Assembly: GCA_036925085.1 (NCBI GenBank) | Contig: JAUPFP010000106.1 | Span: 62,001 to 126,000 of the forward strand | Origin: Brachycybe producta | Taxonomy: Eukaryota > Arthropoda > Diplopoda > Playtdesmida > Andrognathidae | Length of the DNA stretch: 64,000 nucleotides | Reading direction: 5' to 3' | Shown: positions 1 to 12,894 of the stretch, piece after piece | Layout of the letters: each line of letters begins with the position of its first letter | How positions within the stretch are numbered: the stretch's first letter is position 1 | Notes under the pieces: generated by a model | The model's database searches: none | Seen by the model: only the letters and a program-made list of their open reading frames with translations | What the model was told of the DNA's origin: nothing | Translations under genes and position numbers: made by a program

Positions 1-825
1 AAAAATGTAACAAACTTTTACATTTAATTAAATGTCTGAAACAAATTATATCTAGAATCATCAGGAGCAATAACAGAAAATGCAAAACTTAACTGTGTTT
101 TAAGAAATGTCAAGACTTTATGCAAGTTTCCAAAAAATTATGCAATTTGTGCGTTTCATGCATTTTTATTTTGAATAAAACTGATCAAATATGGTCGTAT
201 GTCCCCTCATATGGTATTATTACGTACCTCAAAAGGGGTTGCCGCGTTGGGAAGTTGTCAGAATCCTCATTTTACATCTAACATCTACAAAGCAACGTTT
301 TCTACAGCAGCAATATACTGACTGACATTTTGTGCATTATCTCATTAAATTAAATAACTAAATCAATAGTACGACGGCAATGAACAAACGGCAAAATACA
401 AATGTATAAAAACAAAATGTTCCATATCCAATTGGTTAAAATAGCATGCAAATTGAATTTCCAAGACTCATCATCATCATCATCATTTCAATTGAGGCAA
501 AATTGACATCTAATCTTTGTAAAAATAAAAAAAAAGTTATATGCATATCCTAATTTAAGCAAAGCGACCAAATGTTGTTTCCACATATTAAATACTGTGA
601 ACCCCCCCCCCCCCCCAGTGTAGTAAAAATGCGACTGGAACCACCATATTTCGAACAAGATATGCTAGTACCGGAAACATTTGCATAATATAGACGCTCG
701 TCGTCGCCGGCCTTGTCTCATTTGCATCAGGAAACATGGCCAACCATTAATATTAATAATAGTCACACCGTCACCCATAATCTCTCTCTCTCACTTTTCC
801 ATTGTCTCTAGTCCCTACAATATAT

Positions 826-875
<50 letters not shown>

Positions 876-1560
876 GAGAGACAGAAGAAAAAGAGGATAA
901 CATGCCAGAACAGTAGAAAACACCCATTAGAAAACTACATGGATCTTCTACTACATATGTACCAGTACCACAACTCAAATATATAAATTCCAAGTGAAGC
1001 AGAAGAAGACCAACAACGACAACAATTAAACTGCGTCGACTCATACGCTCATAGACCATTTGCAGTACAACGGAAATGGGCACACATACACACAGAAAGA
1101 CACTGTAGAAAGAACTAATTTAAAGCAGTATATATTTATTATTATAACAAGCTCTTATATTGTAATGTTTTACTTTCTTTCCTTTTTTATTTTTTTTTTA
1201 ACTGGCAAACTGTACATGTTTCTTTGGTCTTTGCTTACTAGAAGAGCCCCCCCCACCCGATATGACGCAAAAATGAAATGCAACATTAACTATTCTCTTT
1301 TGCAAACAAATTAAACTTGCGATTTGAAAATAACTAATCATCCTAATATATATCCTCAACCATAACATTATAACACATTATATCAAACCACAATCGGAAA
1401 ATAGTATAGCGGACATTAAAATATTGTATAGAAAATGTAAACGAGGTCTGTTATTTTACTCTGGTTTGAGACCACAATTAGAAATCTTTTTTGAGTTAAT
1501 GTATAAATGTAATATATGAAACAGAAAAAAGGTACAGCACAGGGTGTGCAAGATTTATTA
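1..1560. other. Gene-free AT-rich stretch
   Basis: I see no coding exon here. It holds a short CAT run near 470-485, a C run at 601-616 and a CT/GA microsatellite. Short open frames here are low complexity and show no domain. Confidence 0.6.
829..872. repeat. (AG)n microsatellite
   Basis: About 22 uninterrupted AG dinucleotides, followed by a GGA/GAG-rich tail. A short CT tract lies just upstream at about 781-792. Confidence 0.95.
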
Positions 1561-1965
1561 AAGGTAAACAATTGTATTCTGATGACAGTGTAACCCTCGT
1601 GCTAGATGAACGTCACCAGGAATTACTAGAAAAACATCTTGCCCTTCTTGAAGGCTTGCTAGCTCCAGAGTACAACGCATTGTTAGCTGGAATTCTTACC
1701 TGAAACCCCCCTACAAGTAGACATGGCCATCAAATGCTTATTAAAGAAATAAAAAGAGCTAGAACTGATGCATATTTGTGGAATTGTGGTCTTTTTTTTA
1801 AATGTATTTAGACTTAAGAAATACTCTTAATACAGATAGTTCTGTGTAATTACGAATTCAAGTTGACGATAATTTCTTAATGTCAATCATTTATGATTGA
1901 GATTTATCCCACTTCTGCCCCATGGCTCTCGAGCTGATTGCAGGTGTAACCGAGTTGAATTGAAT
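1561..1965 (+). repeat. Dispersed repeat family B, copy 1 (LINE 3'-end-like)
   Basis: This stretch aligns by eye, with many substitutions, to 11334-11767. Shared landmarks include the GCTAGATGAAC block, an AATTCTTAC block, a TAGACATG(A/G)CCATC block, and a shared end reading GATTGCAGGTGTAAC followed by GAGTTGAATTGAAT. A 3' end running into a short TTGAA tandem tail is typical of LINE 3' UTRs, but no reverse transcriptase frame is attached, so the class is inferred. Confidence 0.55.
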
Positions 1966-3206
1966 AAAAAACATTATATACTGGAAGAAGAAAAAATGTA
2001 TCCCAATTCTTAAACCTCACCTTATCATGAGACGATACACTTTATAGATTTCAGAAGAAGAAAAAGTAGATATTTTTACTTTTAAGTTCTTCTTACTGAA
2101 TCATTCATTGAATATTCAACTGCTCATAAAAGAAAATGCAAAGTAAGAACATAATCAAGTGAAGTGAAGTGAAATCACTAAACGCAACACAGCAACCAGA
2201 CTCAAGACTGTATTATTCACATATACGTTACACAAAACACTTTGTGCAGTACCTTGTATTTCTGATGGCACTGAAAAATGCCAAGAAAAAGCCTTTCAAC
2301 CAATTTTACCGAAAAACATACACACAAGCCGCTTTTGACTTTCTAGCTATCAACCAGAACATGTCTTGTCTCAATCTGAATTATTCAAAAGTTTAAAAAT
2401 AGAATGAAAAAAAAAACCACAGTACAAAATAATACAACAATAATAATCATCATGAATCATGAATTCATGACGTTTCGTTTCAACTTTGCATGTAAAAAAA
2501 AAGGAGGCAAAGTCAAAGGTTATTTTTGCATACAAAATTATGTAGACACACATATATCCTGCTGTTTTCTCATCATTCAACTGAATGACTTATGCCATTT
2601 ACGAATCACATGTAGCACATAAAAATGAGTTCTCCATACAATAAATGTGATTTCAAGTATTGCTGAAATATAAGCAAGAGAAAAACGATTTTGTTTATCT
2701 AGATATTTGAGTCTAGATTTAGACTTTTTGTACCAACTTGTACCTAATAATAATCAAATCCCATTCAAAGGTATTTTTTTCTGAAGAAAAAAATACAAAA
2801 GCTGGTTGTATGAGCAATACCAATAGAACCCAAATCGAACCTGAACTACGACATAATATGCTTCCTGTAATGCTAATATTTAATCGATTGCCATCTGCAT
2901 AGCAGGCAATAAAAAAACTAAAATGGGAAGGGGGGGGGGGAAAGGTATAAAAAAAGCTAAGTTGAAACCATTCATCTTGCGATTGTTTTCTATTTGTTTC
3001 TAACACCAAAAACTGATCTACAAAATCCAACGTCAAACAGTTTCTTCTCTCAGTGTGATTAAATAACGCGTGTTCTTTTTAGGAAAAAAAAAAACCTCCG
3101 GAAGAATGACGTGACAGGAATCATGGTAACATACAGTAATATTAAAAAATCATTCACGACTTGTCTTATGTACATCGAACTTAAAGACTTCTAATTTTCA
3201 ACAACT
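1966..3206. other. Gene-free stretch
   Basis: No exon or domain recognised. It holds A-runs and a G-run at 2930-2940. The open frames of 70-105 codons here show no recognisable composition or motif. Confidence 0.55.
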
Positions 3207-3500
3207 GTAAACGCCTCTCAAACTCTGGTTTATTCTGTTTTTCAAGAACAAAGTTGGGAATAACTTGAATCTTTTAGAAACTAGAAGGGTAGGGTCAATC
3301 ACCTTAGGATATTTTCATGTTTCAAAATAAGCTTTTTATGTCAGTTTTTGTCTATAAAACGTTTATTTTAAAAGATATCATCAACATGAAAATAACCTTA
3401 AGTGATTGAGCTAGCCTTCTAGTTTCTAAACACTTTCTAGTTTCTCTTAATTTTGCTCCTGAAAACAGAATAAATAAATAGTTTGAAAATCAGCTAGCTG
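3207..3500. repeat. Long foldback MITE, family FB1, both arms
   Basis: The left arm begins GTAAACGCCTCTCAAACTCTG. It runs through AACTAGAAGGGTAG, TATTTTCATGTT and AATAAGCTTTTTATGTCAG. The right arm is the reverse complement of the same blocks in reverse order (TTATTTTAAAAGATATC, CATGAAAATA, GATTGAGCTA, CTTCTAGTTTCTAAA, CTCTTAATTTTGCTCCTGA). It is an imperfect foldback of about 290 bp with arms of 120-140 bp. The same arms recur at least ten times in this window. Confidence 0.8.
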
Positions 3501-4715
3501 TTAATAAAAATATCTTAATAGGTTTTTTCTCTATATTGAGGCCAATACCTCTTTAAAAGAAATCCTCAAAGTGGTCTAAAAGTATATAATATGAAAATTT
3601 CATTGCTTTCATTTGAATTTAAAATCAAGCCAGTCTAAACATTTTCAATTATTACATTGAAACGCGCGCACAAACAAAGCAAATAAAATGCTAAATGTGT
3701 TTATTTATATGAAAGAAACATTGATACAAATTCAGTTCACATTGTTGATAACTTCATAAATAAGCTTACTTCTATAATATTATTCATCAAATCATTTCAT
3801 TTAAGTCTTTAAAACAGTGGAATGCATCGTTGGAACAACAACAATAATAAAAAACCCTTTCAATGTTAAAAAAAACTGCTTAGAAATCCGGTTTGAAGCT
3901 TTTTTTTTTATATTCTTATAAAAATAATTATGCTTTCAAACTTCAAAGCAACAACTACAAAAAATATGCCGGAACTTCGCTTCCATAAACTAGTTTTATA
4001 TATTTTCTTGAACATACTTAAAAAAAATTTATATTCATAAAAAATGAATTAAGATATCAAATGAACTCATTCTTCCACTGAACACACAAAAAAAAACTAC
4101 TTGGACTCAGGTCAAAATATGAAAGGAGAAAAAAAAAATCAAGGAACACATAAGAGAGAATTGCTATAGGCTACATTCTCATAAATATTATAAAATTTTC
4201 TAATCGATATTAATTTGATATTCAAAAGCATAATGTTAATTAGAACAATTTGGTTAAAGATATAGATGTAGAGCGAAGGAAACGAACGTCAACGTAAATC
4301 ACACATCACTTGTCAAACACATACACAGCCGTCAGAATTATTTGATAATTATACTAACAAACACGACATTTTACAATTTTCACTCGTTGCCATTTGGTAA
4401 TTTGTTTTATATATACAGTATGTATATCGGCTCATTTGCGAGAATAGTGACACAAAGTGAAATATCGCCCATTTTGAGATGATTGTGAAAACTGACTAAC
4501 AAAGAAATGTAATCATACTAACAGAAATAACGAAGCATGTATTGGCTACAAAATCCTAAGTCAGCCATATCCGTCATCGTAGCTGCGCCTCCTCTCCCGA
4601 TAACAATTTTTTATGGTGGCGAGAGAAGCAAGCTCCGAAAATTAGCAACATTTTTCAATATTACAACATGTAAAACACGTTTGAAATTCAAGCACGTTCA
4701 CAGTTATTACAAGCT

Positions 4716-4925
4716 TTCGAGGGCTACCCGATTTTGAGATGTTTCCGAGGGTTTCACAGTTTCTATATGCTTAGGGGTCTTCTCAGTTTTGAGTGGCTTC
4801 AGGGGCTACACAACTTATAAAGATTTCAGGGGACTTCCTTCCAGTTTAGACAGGCTTCTTTGTTGTGTGGGCCTCGTAGTTTCGAGAACATCCTGGTCCA
4901 TTCACAATTTCGAGAAGCTCTTGCC
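4716..4925 (+). repeat. Degenerate minisatellite, about 29 bp unit
   Basis: Seven diverged units follow one another. Each begins near GAGGG or GGGGCTAC, passes through a CACAGTTT-like core and ends near GAGATG or GGCTTC. Unit length varies from about 27 to 35 bp. The pattern is clear by eye but units differ at many positions. Confidence 0.55.
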
Positions 4926-5713
4926 AGCTTGTTTATCCAATTACATTTTAAATATTTAACTAACATTAGTTCAATTGTTGTACACATATTTTACTATGTT
5001 GTTAACAACTAGTTTAAATTATAAAAGTGAAAGTATAGCTTTTTAAACACGTGCTCTTATGCTACGGGCACCACCCGGCAACGTTTAAAAGTGAATATTT
5101 AGCGCACCGGCACACCTTGACGCCCAGGCCAGTACGTGCCTAAGAATAACAACAAAAGTGTAACTCAATTTTTACACCTATTAATCACATTTAATGTCGG
5201 TATATAATTACAAAATTTAATTTAATTGAAATCTTTAAACACTTTGAAAAATGAAAGTATGTTTTGCATAGGTGTCACACTTTTCCCACAAAAGAGCGAT
5301 GTACATTGTTGGCAACCAAAACATACTAAAGAATACTAACAATAGCTATCATTGTCACTAGTTGTCAAATTTATCATGCTAAAAATATATGCTAACACTC
5401 GAAAGGGAAGAGATAAGTCCGATTCCTCCATCACTGTTATTATGATACCTTAAAACAAACCATTTTTTTTTTTACCTTTATTTCGGCTAGAAAAATGCAA
5501 ATTTATATATAAAAGACCTATTTTTCCTTCTCAAAATGATTGTCAAAAAATTGTGAAATCCCAATGCAAACTGTGATGAAAAATCCCTGGATTTCACAGC
5601 TGTTCTTTTATACATTGTATGTATTCATCTGGGAGTTGAACGAAAAGTTTGAAAAATGCAAATACTCTATGAAAATAAGACTTCGAGACCTATTTAATCG
5701 AATATTCTTTCTA

Positions 5714-5753
5714 TGTATGTGTGTATGTATGTGTGTGTGTGTGTGTGTGTGTC
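5714..5753. repeat. (GT)n microsatellite with GTAT interruptions
   Basis: Alternating GTGTGTAT units lead into an uninterrupted GT run. Frames reading VCVCVC or THTHTH across it are artefacts of the repeat. Confidence 0.9.
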
Positions 5754-6024
5754 TGTAGAGTAAGTAGCTGCTACAAAGCTCCGAGCTCCTCTTGAAACAT
5801 TTTTGCATTTATGATTAAAAAAAACCCCAAGCTCGAGCCTATTATTATAGCTCAAAGCCAAAAAAGTGACTGACATTATGCAAAAATATGTAGGCCTAAA
5901 GTTGATGAAAAATTCGTAAACTAGTGTAAATAAATGAACAACTTGAATTTCTACAAAAATGGACACGAGAAATTGTTAATTATATTATCCCTGTAATGTA
6001 ATAATTGGCTTGTCAAAAGTGTTT

Positions 6025-6026
<2 letters not shown>

Positions 6027-6064
<38 letters not shown>
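6027..6064. repeat. (CT)n microsatellite
   Basis: An uninterrupted CT run of about 18 copies. Confidence 0.95.
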
Positions 6065-6069
<5 letters not shown>

Positions 6070-6378
6070 GCACACGACAAAACACAGACAAAAGAGGACT
6101 CAAATATTATTACCATTGCAGTCCACTTGTTTAAGCCACTTGAAATAAAATTAGCATATCTAGCGGTGTAAACAAATTAGCTTGAATTCTAAATTGTAAC
6201 TATTTATGTGAAATTCTATGTGATACAAACACAAACTATAAACCAGTCCTTTTAAATTTTTACAGCAATACCTTGCTTAACGTTACCTCTGAGAACGACA
6301 CCTAGCTATACTGTAGTTGACCAAACTCTAATAAAGCTTTGTACAGAAGCTCCCCTACAATTGCATTGACTATGAAGT

Positions 6379-6743
6379 TTAACTGCACATTCGCTTTAAA
6401 GCTAAGCTTTACGTTGCTTTTCAACTTACTGAACATCAGCATTTTAATGCAACTTTAAAAAGCACATTGCTGCTTCTGCTGCTTGCTTTTTGAAGCTTCC
6501 ATTCTGTCTGATATTTGAAGCGGATCATAGCGTTAAAAAAAACAAACCAATCAGATTCCAAGAAAAGTGAAAAGGCACGTCAGCTGGTTATAAGGTAGTT
6601 GCTGCGTATCACTTTTTAAGCAAGCTAAAGGTTGGATTTTGACGCACATATGCAGAATTTATTGACTTCTTTGCTTGAAATTGCAAAGCAAACTCAAGCA
6701 GCAGCAGCTGCTTCAAAGCCACAGAAAGCGAGTATGCAGTTTA
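6379..6743. repeat. Foldback MITE, family FB2, copy 1
   Basis: The left end AACTGCACATTCGCTTT is matched in inverted orientation by the right end AAAGCGAGTATGCAGTTT. The interior is rich in AAGC and CAGCAG blocks, also arranged symmetrically. A second copy with the same terminal AGACTGCATATTTGCTTTC type lies at 34038-34333, with a shared interior (GCTTTAAAGCTAAGCTTTG and GTCAGCTGATTATAA-like blocks). No transposase is present. Confidence 0.65.
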
Positions 6744-8722
6744 ACCTCAATGATAACTCGATATAATTTGCAGAAACACATCTCTATCGTTAAAAGAGGA
6801 AGGACTACTAGTATATTAATAAGTTAATAACCATTCAGTTCACTTGACTTTTTTTTACCATACTCTTTATAATTGAAAACCACAATTTGCAATAAATTGC
6901 TTATAGAAATATACTGAATACCTTCAAAAACCCACGTATTCAGCTAGTTTATAGCTGAATATAGCCTAATACCTATTCTAAATGACATATTGGATCCATT
7001 CTAACTCTTTAAGACCCTTTAAAAGCAGAATGTACAAAAAAAACAATGACCGCTGTATTGTCCATATTTATTTTGACTAATAAGTTCGAAAGATCGGGGT
7101 CATTAAATTATGATATGAAGAACAAATAATTACTTAATGTGTCAGTAATGAATTGAAATCTCAAGAGACAAAACTAATGTAGATTCCAGGAAACAAAGGT
7201 TAACAACTATGTATGTTAACTGAAAAAAAAAGATCAAGAGATCAATCTGAAAAATCGAACAACTCGAAAAGATAACAATCCAAAGCATAAAAAACCCCCT
7301 CCATCCTCTTCCCCATCAATCAATTACATAGACGTTGATGATGATGATGATGATGATGTTCTTCTCATCATCAGGAAAAGAGAAAGAAAAAAAAATCTCA
7401 ATGAAAAACTAACCGCAAAAATCACACACCAATTGTGAAAATCGAATATGAAGACAATTGAACATTATTAAAGAGTGTCGGGGAAAAAAGAACAGAATTG
7501 AGTTTCAAGATTCTTAAAGAATAGAAAGTGCAAAGAATCATTTGAAAACATTCCTTTTTATGCCTTTTTATATAAGAGACTGGAAATGAAAAAAAAAAGC
7601 TTTTTTCTCATCATCATCATCATCATCATCATCTTACTAAAAGTGACATGCCATTTGTTGCCTTCTTTTTTAAAAACGATGTTTCATTTCGAAATTGTAA
7701 AACACAAGAATAAATATTAAAAGAAATTGAGGTGAGGGTGGATGTACGAGAGTAGTGTGGTTTGTTTGGTGTAACTTACACCAACACTGAAATGAATGTT
7801 GCATACAAAATAAGTTGTTAAAATGTCTTAAAATAAGAAACAACATTTTGTTTCAAAAAGACTTGAGAAGAAAAATATATAATGACATGACACACGACAA
7901 ATGATAAGGCTTTTAAAATGCGTGGAAGCAACCATAAAAAAAACTTTTTTTTTTAAATCTTCCCATATTCATCCATATATACATTCTAATATATATGTAA
8001 GAGAGATGTTCTTATTAAAAGAAAGTACCATTATCAGAAGTAAAGAAAAAAAATATCTGTCTTGATTTTTAGAAGAAGAAAACAACAAGAAAACCTCATT
8101 CGTATACAACTTGTACACAATGTAAAGTTATGTAAATTAAGTTATACAAACAAGAAAAACTATTAAAATAATAATGCACAAAAACATAGAAGAAGAAAAG
8201 GTGAAAACAAGGCGCGGCGGTGTTACTTTACATATTTGTATGTATAGTAGGCCTATGTAACTTTATTTACAAAATTGGTAAGGTTTTTCAATTTGCAAAT
8301 TGCCTTTTTCGTATTTTTCTCACCTAAAATGTATACAAATGTCCGACTCCATCCAATGACATTGTCTGTTTGATATACAGTAAATGCACATGCGCGAAAA
8401 CAAAAGCTTTTTTTTTTTGAAAAAAAAGATGAATTCAAACACCAAAAAAAATGGCTTTGAAGCTTTAAAGGTCAAGTTGGTCAACAACAGGGATAAAACC
8501 AAAATGAATAAACTTTTATCCTAGCTACAAAAAGCTTTTGATGGCTGTTATTAAAACAGGCCATAGAAAAATATATCTGAACAAATAAAATACTAAAAAC
8601 AAAGAGTAATTTTGTAGCAAATACAAAATAAGATAACTTAATGATATTGATTCCATTACTATTAAAATTATCTTGCGTTTTGTATTGGAAAATACAATCT
8701 CAGATACAATTTAGATTGTTTA
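6744..8722. other. Gene-free stretch
   Basis: No exon recognised. It contains GAT repeats near 7336-7357, CAT repeats near 7608-7633 and several A-runs. Short frames show no domain. Confidence 0.55.
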
Positions 8723-9155
8723 TGCCGCAGTCACACTAGGCTGGTTTCCCAGCCACTGGTTGCTGCTGGCTGGTTGTAGCGCTCTAGCAGCATAGTCTGA
8801 ACTGCTACCAGCAGCTGCTTTTCCCAGCATGCTAGTGATTTTAACAGCGGCTGGTGAAGTTGGACATGTCCAACTTTAGCAGCTACCAGCTGGTCATGTG
8901 ACTCCATTCCTGCTGCTGCCATCTAGTGTGAACTTGTTGTTGCTAGTAGTGGCACTAGTGGTAGTTGAAACTCCACTGCTTGGGTTGGTTGTTGTTAGAG
9001 TTTGTGTTTTTGCAAGATGGTGATTGGATGACTTGCACTGCTAATACCAGCAGTGACTGGACAAGTGTGAACCCAAAGCAGCTGCTGCTTGCTGTTGCTG
9101 CTAATAGCCAGCAGCAACCAGCAGCTTGTAAACCAGCCTAGTGTGACTGCCGCTT
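8723..9155. mobile_element. TA-flanked inverted-repeat element (MITE)
   Basis: The left end TGCCGCAGTCACACTAGGCT is the inverted complement of the right end AGCCTAGTGTGACTGCCGC, and a TA dinucleotide flanks each side. The terminal repeats extend about 40 bp (CTGGTTT... and ...AAACCAG). The interior is dense in CTGCTGG/CCAGCAGC words, themselves arranged symmetrically, so it can fold extensively. The 63-codon frame on the minus strand lies in this foldback and is not a gene. A TA duplication fits Tc1/mariner- or pogo-type mobilisation, but no transposase is present to confirm it. Confidence 0.75.
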
Positions 9156-9429
9156 TAGCATTCGTGTTCAGCTGCTGCTGTTGTTGAAATGAAGCCTATT
9201 TACTGGTTTTTAGCAATAACTCTCGTAGCAGGTTGTAGAGCATTGTGTATTACAGTGGTATCCAAAGGGTGTACCACGGCACACCAGTGTTTTGTAAGTT
9301 TTGCAAGGTGTGCCACAACATTTTCGATAGAAGGCTCTTTCTTTGTCCTAAACCAACTTCAAGTAAATTGTGCACGTCATTATATTTGGGTAAGGTGAGA
9401 ACTCGACTTAACAGAATTAAAGAGATTTC

Positions 9430-9680
9430 TGCACGGACTGACACACTTTAACTGGTCATTTGTTTCTAGGATGATAAGAAAATGGAACTCTCTTGCAGGG
9501 AATTTTATTCATGAAAATAAACTTGTATTATGGGGCTCTTAATTTTCTGACAATGCATTATATCAGCTGCACCAGAATACATTGCAATTGTCTTTGGGTT
9601 TATATCTTTGGGTGCATTTCGCATGCTTTCTCTGGCTGCTTGCAAAGTAATTTCTCAAATTCAAATTAGACAAAACAGTG
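9430..9680 (+). repeat. Dispersed repeat family C, copy 1
   Basis: It is homologous to the reverse complement of 47530-47830. Shared blocks include CATTTGTTTCTAGGA, AACTCTCTTG, CATGAAAATAAACTTGTATTATG and GGCTGCTTGCAAAGTAATTT. The reading frame that is open in the 47 kb copy is broken here by stops and an internal deletion. Confidence 0.6.
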
Positions 9681-9800
9681 GTTTCCAAAGAGTGTGACGT
9701 GGCACACTAATGTACCGTGAGTTTGGCTAGGTGTGATGCCACGATTTCTCCAACCAAAAAAAATACTGTTCCATGCACAACAAAAGCATGAGAATCACTG
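9676..9800. mobile_element. hAT-like MITE remnant
   Basis: It starts CAGTGGTTTCCAAAGAGTGTG and ends GAGAATCACTG, giving imperfect CAGTG terminal repeats. A second sequence with the same start (CAGTGGTATCCAAAGGGTGT) occurs at about 9253-9325. CAGTGGTT-type ends are characteristic of hAT elements. I could not find a clean 8 bp target duplication, so the class is tentative. Confidence 0.45.
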
Positions 9801-11333
9801 TAATGACTACTTTGGTTTGCTACAACGGTTCACTTCCGTTTATCTCTGAATTGGTCACTTCCTTTGGACAAAGAGCCACATAGTGTCATCTATTATAATG
9901 CTAGTCTTGATAAATCGATTTTTCATTTAGAAAGAAAAACAAAAAAAACAATGTGTTTTAAAATTTTAAGTTTAAATGAATACAATTGTGGGCTTATTTA
10001 TTATTGCACGAGCCTCCTCTAAAACAGAAAACACACTCCATTAAGAATTTCCCTTACGCTCATTTAGAAAACCATAACTACAGTTTGTAACTTTTCCAAT
10101 CTATAAGAAGTTGGTTCGGTTCCTATAACAATGTATTTTCAATTTTTTTATATGTGTGTATTCTTATATATGTATTCTATAATATAGAAAGCACAAAAGA
10201 GGGATTTAACTTCCGCGTGAAAGATGATCGAACACATTCCCCATATGGGCATTGAAATGGGAATTTACTATATATATTCTAGTAATATATATACTGTATA
10301 TATGAATGTGCTCGACTTTTAAATCTCTTCCCTCTCCCTCCCTCCCTCCCTCCAACAACAACAACATCACAATAAATATGCAATACCCAAGGGCTGAGTC
10401 AGTCAAATTCACTCGCTAATCGCTGTTTAAACTAGTGTGGCCTCGAGAAATATGCACACACACACAAAAAAAATAACGCCACAACTTTCAATTTTTGCTT
10501 CTATATCCAGAAAACTTGGGTCTTTTTTTTTCTCTCTCGCAAAAGAAAACCCCAACTTCATCGAAGTTTCAAAATGCTGCGAGAGATAACAGAATCATAC
10601 GTGAGTCGTATATATGAAATACGAATAACATACATAAACATAGGAAGGGGGTAAAAAAAAAGAGAAGAAAGATGAACAATATTTTAGTGTTTGTTACAGA
10701 TTATGAAGAGAAAAGAAATATGAGAAAAATATCTTTCTTTCCCCCCCATTTTCAATCATTTTTCTAGGTTTGGTTGGTCTATTTAATAATATACATGTAC
10801 TGTATGAAAGTTTGTTTACAATAAATAAGACAGAAATCAAAAACTAATAATATTGCCTAGCAATATAAATAGATGTTTTGGCGAAAACTTTTTTTTTTCT
10901 ATTTGAAGTTTCGAATACAATTTTCTTTATGGCACAAATTGCACATGCTTGTTGTAATAATGGCAAAAGATTTAATATACAGTGTATATATATCATAAAT
11001 GTGTATCCAATACAACTCGTAAAATGAAACGAATCAAAAAAGAAATATTGAAACAAACCAATGAAAACAACCTTTTGAAGATAATTATTATTGTCTTCTT
11101 TTAAAAAAAAAAACCTTAAACTACATGTAATCTGAAGAAATAATATGAACAAAAAAAATCATACCTATTCTAAGAGTAACAATTACATAAAATTCAAAAT
11201 AAATATCATAAAGTTAGAAAACAAGAATAGAAATAAGTGTGTGGATTTCAGGCTGAAACTAAATACACGTTAAAGTCAACTCAATCAGGAACGTAACAAA
11301 AGCAGTAAGCAAAGCCAATTGAAGACTATGGTA
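9801..11333. other. Gene-free AT-rich stretch
   Basis: No exon recognised. It contains palindromic TATATA clusters near 10260-10305 and CTCCCTCC runs near 10330-10352. Confidence 0.55.
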
Positions 11334-11767
11334 AAGGTAAATACATGTGTTCTGACAGCGTAACTCACGCGCTAGATGAACTTCAGTGGGAATCACTAGC
11401 AAAACCGTAGAGCTGAGCAAATCCTTGTCCTTCTTGAACGCTTACGCTTACTAGCTCGAGAGAACAGAGAACTGTTAGTCGGAATTCTTACTAGAAACCC
11501 CTGCATAAATAGACATGACCATCGAAAGCTTATTACTAAAGGAATAAAAGAGCTATAACTGACGCATATTCATGGAATTTTAATTTGAAATATACTATGT
11601 TTTCCATATTGTCTTCCAGCACATAGTTCTGTTTTATGACGAATTCAATTTGACAATGATGTATAAACGTTGTCTGAATGACTATCATTATGCATGATTG
11701 GGAAATATCCCCCTGCCACATAGCTCTAGTGGTGATTGCAGGTGTAACTGAGTTGAATTGAATTGAA
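11334..11767 (+). repeat. Dispersed repeat family B, copy 2
   Basis: It is diverged from 1561-1965 but colinear with it, with small indels. The shared 3' end GATTGCAGGTGTAACTGAG runs into a TTGAATTGAATTGAA tail. It reads as a LINE-type 3' end without coding capacity. The 92-codon minus frame overlapping it has no domain. Confidence 0.55.
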
Positions 11768-12894
11768 ACTAAACAGGAAAAGAGTTCAACTAACCGTATA
11801 AAATGTATAATCATATAACTCTATAGCTATAAATCTGAGTCAAAAGAGATCTACTAACTGCACTTAGAAGTCCATTAAAATAAGTGTATTGCCACTTCTT
11901 GTTTTGTTTTCATCTTCTAATAGTGTAACACAAACTTCCCTAAAGACACACATATTCGACCATGCATGATTCAAATTTAGCAGTAAATATCCAAATTTCT
12001 GAAAAACATAGTTCTAACACTAGAGGTCTGGGAGGTTGGAAATCTATTTAGGGTTATACCCACACTAACCAAAAAAAAACTAGTTTTAACTATTGAAAAT
12101 GACTGGTTTTGATCTAGTTTTTACTGCTTTCATGCATTTACTGTCACACAGAATGAAACAATCTGCCTTAATTTATACTACAAAACAGATTTATGCGGTA
12201 CATCAATATTCCACCACTTCCTGTCCCAAGTTTCATTACATTAATCACTACAGTTGCAGGCTGCCCCAGATTCTAAAAAAAAGTCTCACATAGTGGACCT
12301 AGTCAAAGTGCCTGCGGAGCAACTTAACTTCAAAAGACAGTTCAGTTGCTCAAAAAAAAAAAAGCTTCAAGAAATATAGGCTACATAAACATTATAAGAT
12401 TTCATATGAAAATGTTCTACACTAGATTGAACTATAAACACATTTGTTTTAAATTTTAATTCACAATTGAAAAGAGCGAAAAGACGAAAAGAGATTTCTC
12501 ACCATGCAACTAGAAACTATTTTCGCGTTTATAATTTAATCTTACTTTGAAGTTTAAAGACGAAGACAAAGAAAAAGAAGAAGAAAGAAAGAAAAAAAAA
12601 ATACATTGTAGGCCTTAAAACCATTAATATTAATAAGCTGCATTGTTGTTGCTGTACCACGTAGCAATTTATTTTAAAACAGAAAACAGAGAGAGAGACT
12701 GGCTCCATCGAATGCCAATATTTTTTGTGTGTTCATTCATTCATACATTCAAGAAAGTAACACCCAAAACAAAACATTTCACACAACAGAAAAAAAAACG
12801 CGAATATATACAACATAACACAAAACAAGTTTCTTATATAAACCTTTATAGAAATATATACACACAAAGTGTTCCAAAAATTATATATATAATA
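11768..12894. other. Gene-free stretch
   Basis: No exon recognised. It is AT-rich with A/G-rich runs at about 12545-12600. Confidence 0.55.

Larger units (their letters stand above)
3501..6378. other. Gene-free stretch with minisatellite and microsatellites
   Basis: No coding exon recognised. A more GC-rich patch at about 5050-5140 contains no open frame or promoter motif that I can support. The start of a pogo/Tigger-like terminus (CAATACCTTGCTTAACG, about 6267-6283) precedes the next foldback. Confidence 0.5.

Noticed and set aside
8731-8922. 63-codon minus frame
   Set aside because: It lies wholly within the CTGCTGG-rich foldback MITE and has no domain.
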